From assembly GCA_013151705.1 (NCBI GenBank), contig JAADHT010000255.1, forward strand, positions 1-7,845: a DNA stretch of 7,845 nucleotides, given 5' to 3'. This document shows, piece by piece, positions 6,762 to 7,845 of the stretch. Source of the stretch: Kiritimatiellota bacterium. Lineage in GTDB: Bacteria; Verrucomicrobiota; Lentisphaeria; Victivallales; JAADHT01. Below the pieces are notes generated by a model. That model was given only the letters and a program-made list of their open reading frames with translations. It was not told the DNA's origin and did no database searches. Each line of letters starts with the position of its first letter. The stretch's first letter is position 1. A program made the translations under genes and the position numbers.

Positions 6762-6789
6762 ATGTCGATGTTCGGAGAAGGATGATACT

Positions 6790-7539
6790 ATGTCGCGTTT
6801 TATGAAATGCAAACCGTGCGTCGTTTTCGTCGCCTTATATGTGGTGGTGGTGGCCGCCTATACCGTTTATTCGTATAAAACCCGCGAAACGGAGACCCTG
6901 AAACGCTTGGACGAGAAACTTTATCTCGTGGTGTCGGGAATCAAACATTGTCTGCCGAATGATTTTCATGACAAAGCGATCGGCGAAAGCGACATTTCTC
7001 CTGAAGCTGACGCTAAAAACGTCCTCGCCTTGTCGGAATACGCCAGGCGAATGAGGGTGAAATACGTTTACACTTTGGTTAAACGGGACGGAATGTGTTT
7101 TTTCACGTCATCGAGTTGCACGGACCAAGAGCTGAAAAAAGCCGTGGAAACACCCTATTTCCTGCCTTACACCAAGGCTTCGCCCGCCACTATTTCAGCT
7201 TTTGAACGCGAAGTTCCCACTTATGCGACCGACACTGACAGATGGGGAAGTTTTCGCTCGGTGCTGATTCCAGAGCGTTCTCCGAAAGGCCGGTTGTATC
7301 TGGCTGGAGCCGATATATGCACCGATTACGTTGACGGTTTGCTTAGGGCTCACTTGTTGCGTTCCTGCGTGATAGGCGGGATGTTCATTCTCCTGATGCT
7401 GCCTTTCATCTGGATATTCAAAAAATCGGAGAGGGAGAAAATCAACGAGTTTGAAAGTCTGAAAGAGCTTCTCCATCAGCAATCTTTGGACAAAACGACC
7501 AAAATCGAACGGAAAATCAACGAATTCCTGAATAAGTAA
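6790..7539 (+). CDS. Membrane sensor with extracytoplasmic domain but no output domain
   Basis: The 249-aa product has a first membrane span at about 9-28 and an extracytoplasmic domain at about 30-188. A second span follows at about 190-210. A short charged helical tail (about 211-249, KKSEREKINEFESLKELL...) looks like a coiled coil. The outer domain carries YVYTLVKRDG (92-101), FFTSSS (104-109), YFLPY (123-127), DRWGSFRSV (150-158) and YLAGADI (170-176). I associate this series with the PAS/Cache-like sensing region found at the N-terminus of some histidine kinases and diguanylate cyclases. Here no kinase, GGDEF, EAL, HAMP or methyl-accepting region follows, and the stop is clean. The start is supported by GGAGAAGGA at 6774-6782, seven bases before the ATG. 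It may act through a partner protein; ligand and partner are unknown. The nearest genes are divergent and convergent, so it is probably transcribed alone. Confidence 0.85.
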   Translation: MSRFMKCKPCVVFVALYVVVVAAYTVYSYKTRETETLKRLDEKLYLVVSGIKHCLPNDFHDKAIGESDISPEADAKNVLALSEYARRMRVKYVYTLVKRDGMCFFTSSSCTDQELKKAVETPYFLPYTKASPATISAFEREVPTYATDTDRWGSFRSVLIPERSPKGRLYLAGADICTDYVDGLLRAHLLRSCVIGGMFILLMLPFIWIFKKSEREKINEFESLKELLHQQSLDKTTKIERKINEFLNK

Positions 7540-7592
7540 ACTTTCCGCGTCCGCGTTTCGGGGTGTTTTTTGATGATTGGGCGTTTTAGTCC

Positions 7593-7845
7593 CTATGAGG
7601 CGCGCGGCGCCAGGACTTCGACTAGGCGCCGCCAGAAATCCGCGACACTCGCGATGTTCACCTTCTCCTTCGGGGAATGTGGGTGTTTGATCGTGGGACC
7701 GAAGGAGATCATATCGAGATTCGGATTCAGCCTTCCGATGATTCCGCATTCAAGTCCCGCGTGAATCGCGACCACTTTGGGGGATTTTCCGAACAGGCGC
7801 TCGTGCGCCCGGACGCTTACATCGACTATCCGCGAGTTCCGCGCC
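7593..7845 (-). CDS. pepD: Aminoacyl-histidine dipeptidase (M20 family), C-terminal end, start outside window
   Basis: The last 83 residues and the TAG stop are present; the frame stays open to the right edge, so the start lies outside. The sequence shows AIHAGLECGIIG, then DMISFGPTI, PHSPKEKVNIASV and DFWRRLVEVL, matching the C-terminus of PepD, the cytosolic nonspecific (Xaa-His) dipeptidase. This metal-dependent M20 peptidase hydrolyses dipeptides, classically carnosine and Xaa-His, in the cytoplasm. In the family the histidine of the HSP motif is a metal ligand, and it is conserved here. The gene is convergent with the sensor gene, with 53 bases between their stops. A GTG within this frame at 7773-7775 is an internal valine codon, not a start. 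No strong terminator is seen in the spacer. Only the far C-terminal end can be judged. Confidence 0.93.
   Translation of the reverse strand, partial: ARNSRIVDVSVRAHERLFGKSPKVVAIHAGLECGIIGRLNPNLDMISFGPTIKHPHSPKEKVNIASVADFWRRLVEVLAPRAS

Larger units (their letters stand above)
6393..6789. other. Divergent intergenic region, 397 bases, no credible protein gene
   Basis: This spacer separates the minus-strand ileS cluster from the plus-strand sensor gene. Open frames inside it have no recognisable protein pattern, and one runs into the 226-aa gene in the wrong frame. It contains a minus-strand promoter-like pair, a foldable minus-strand leader, a U-run hairpin, two adjacent dyads and a hairpin before the sensor gene, each listed separately. 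For the plus-strand gene I found no convincing sigma-70 pair: a TAAAAT at 6654-6659 lacks a matching -35, and TTGACC (6613-6618) and TTGACT (6672-6677) lack a -10 at proper distance. Confidence 0.8.

Noticed and set aside
7550..7571. Terminator after the sensor gene (TCCG/CGGG with a following T-run)
   Set aside because: The stem is only about four pairs and three bases separate it from the T-run. Too weak to list as a feature.
7195..7749. 184-codon minus-strand frame spanning the sensor and pepD ends
   Set aside because: It runs antisense to the sensor and out of frame with the clear PepD C-terminus, so it is chance.

Overview
The window reads as a compact stretch of bacterial chromosome. 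It most likely comes from the PVC superphylum, perhaps a Lentisphaerota-like organism. That placement is inference from protein flavour: a eukaryote-like type 2 isoleucyl-tRNA synthetase, a partial ABC-2 permease of a style I associate with PVC bacteria, and large lineage-specific membrane proteins. No rRNA, tRNA, mobile element or CRISPR array is visible.

The left 6.4 kb is a tightly packed minus-strand cluster read from right to left. It starts with a 226-aa membrane protein of unknown function (5712-6392). After 15 bases comes the 1054-aa isoleucyl-tRNA synthetase (2532-5696). A 763-aa protein follows, with a zinc ribbon, Pro/Ala/Lys-rich linkers, a TolA-like coiled coil and a single membrane span (244-2535). 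Last is the start of an ABC-2-type permease that runs off the left edge (1-244). The final two junctions overlap as ATGA and TAATG, so translation is probably coupled and the four genes are probably one transcription unit. IleRS is the only essential, well-understood member; the other three look like cell-envelope proteins.

The 397-base divergent intergenic region (6393-6789) is richer than a plain spacer. On the minus strand it has a promoter-like pair with an exact 17-base spacer. Downstream is a foldable leader whose G-U pairs favour the minus strand, then a U-run hairpin just before the ribosome-binding site of the 226-aa gene. Toward the plus-strand gene there are two adjacent dyads and a long imperfect hairpin in the probable 5' leader.

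The right part holds a plus-strand 249-aa membrane sensor (6790-7539). It has two membrane spans around an extracytoplasmic, probably ligand-binding domain and ends in a short coiled coil with no kinase, cyclase or methyl-accepting output domain. Convergent to it, 53 bases away, is the C-terminal end of a PepD-type M20 aminoacyl-histidine dipeptidase (7593-7845, minus), whose start lies beyond the window.

No clearly new defence, mobile or biosynthetic system is evident. The points most worth a second look are the leader RNA upstream of the ileS cluster, the zinc-ribbon/coiled-coil membrane protein coupled between ileS and the permease gene, and the sensor without an output domain.
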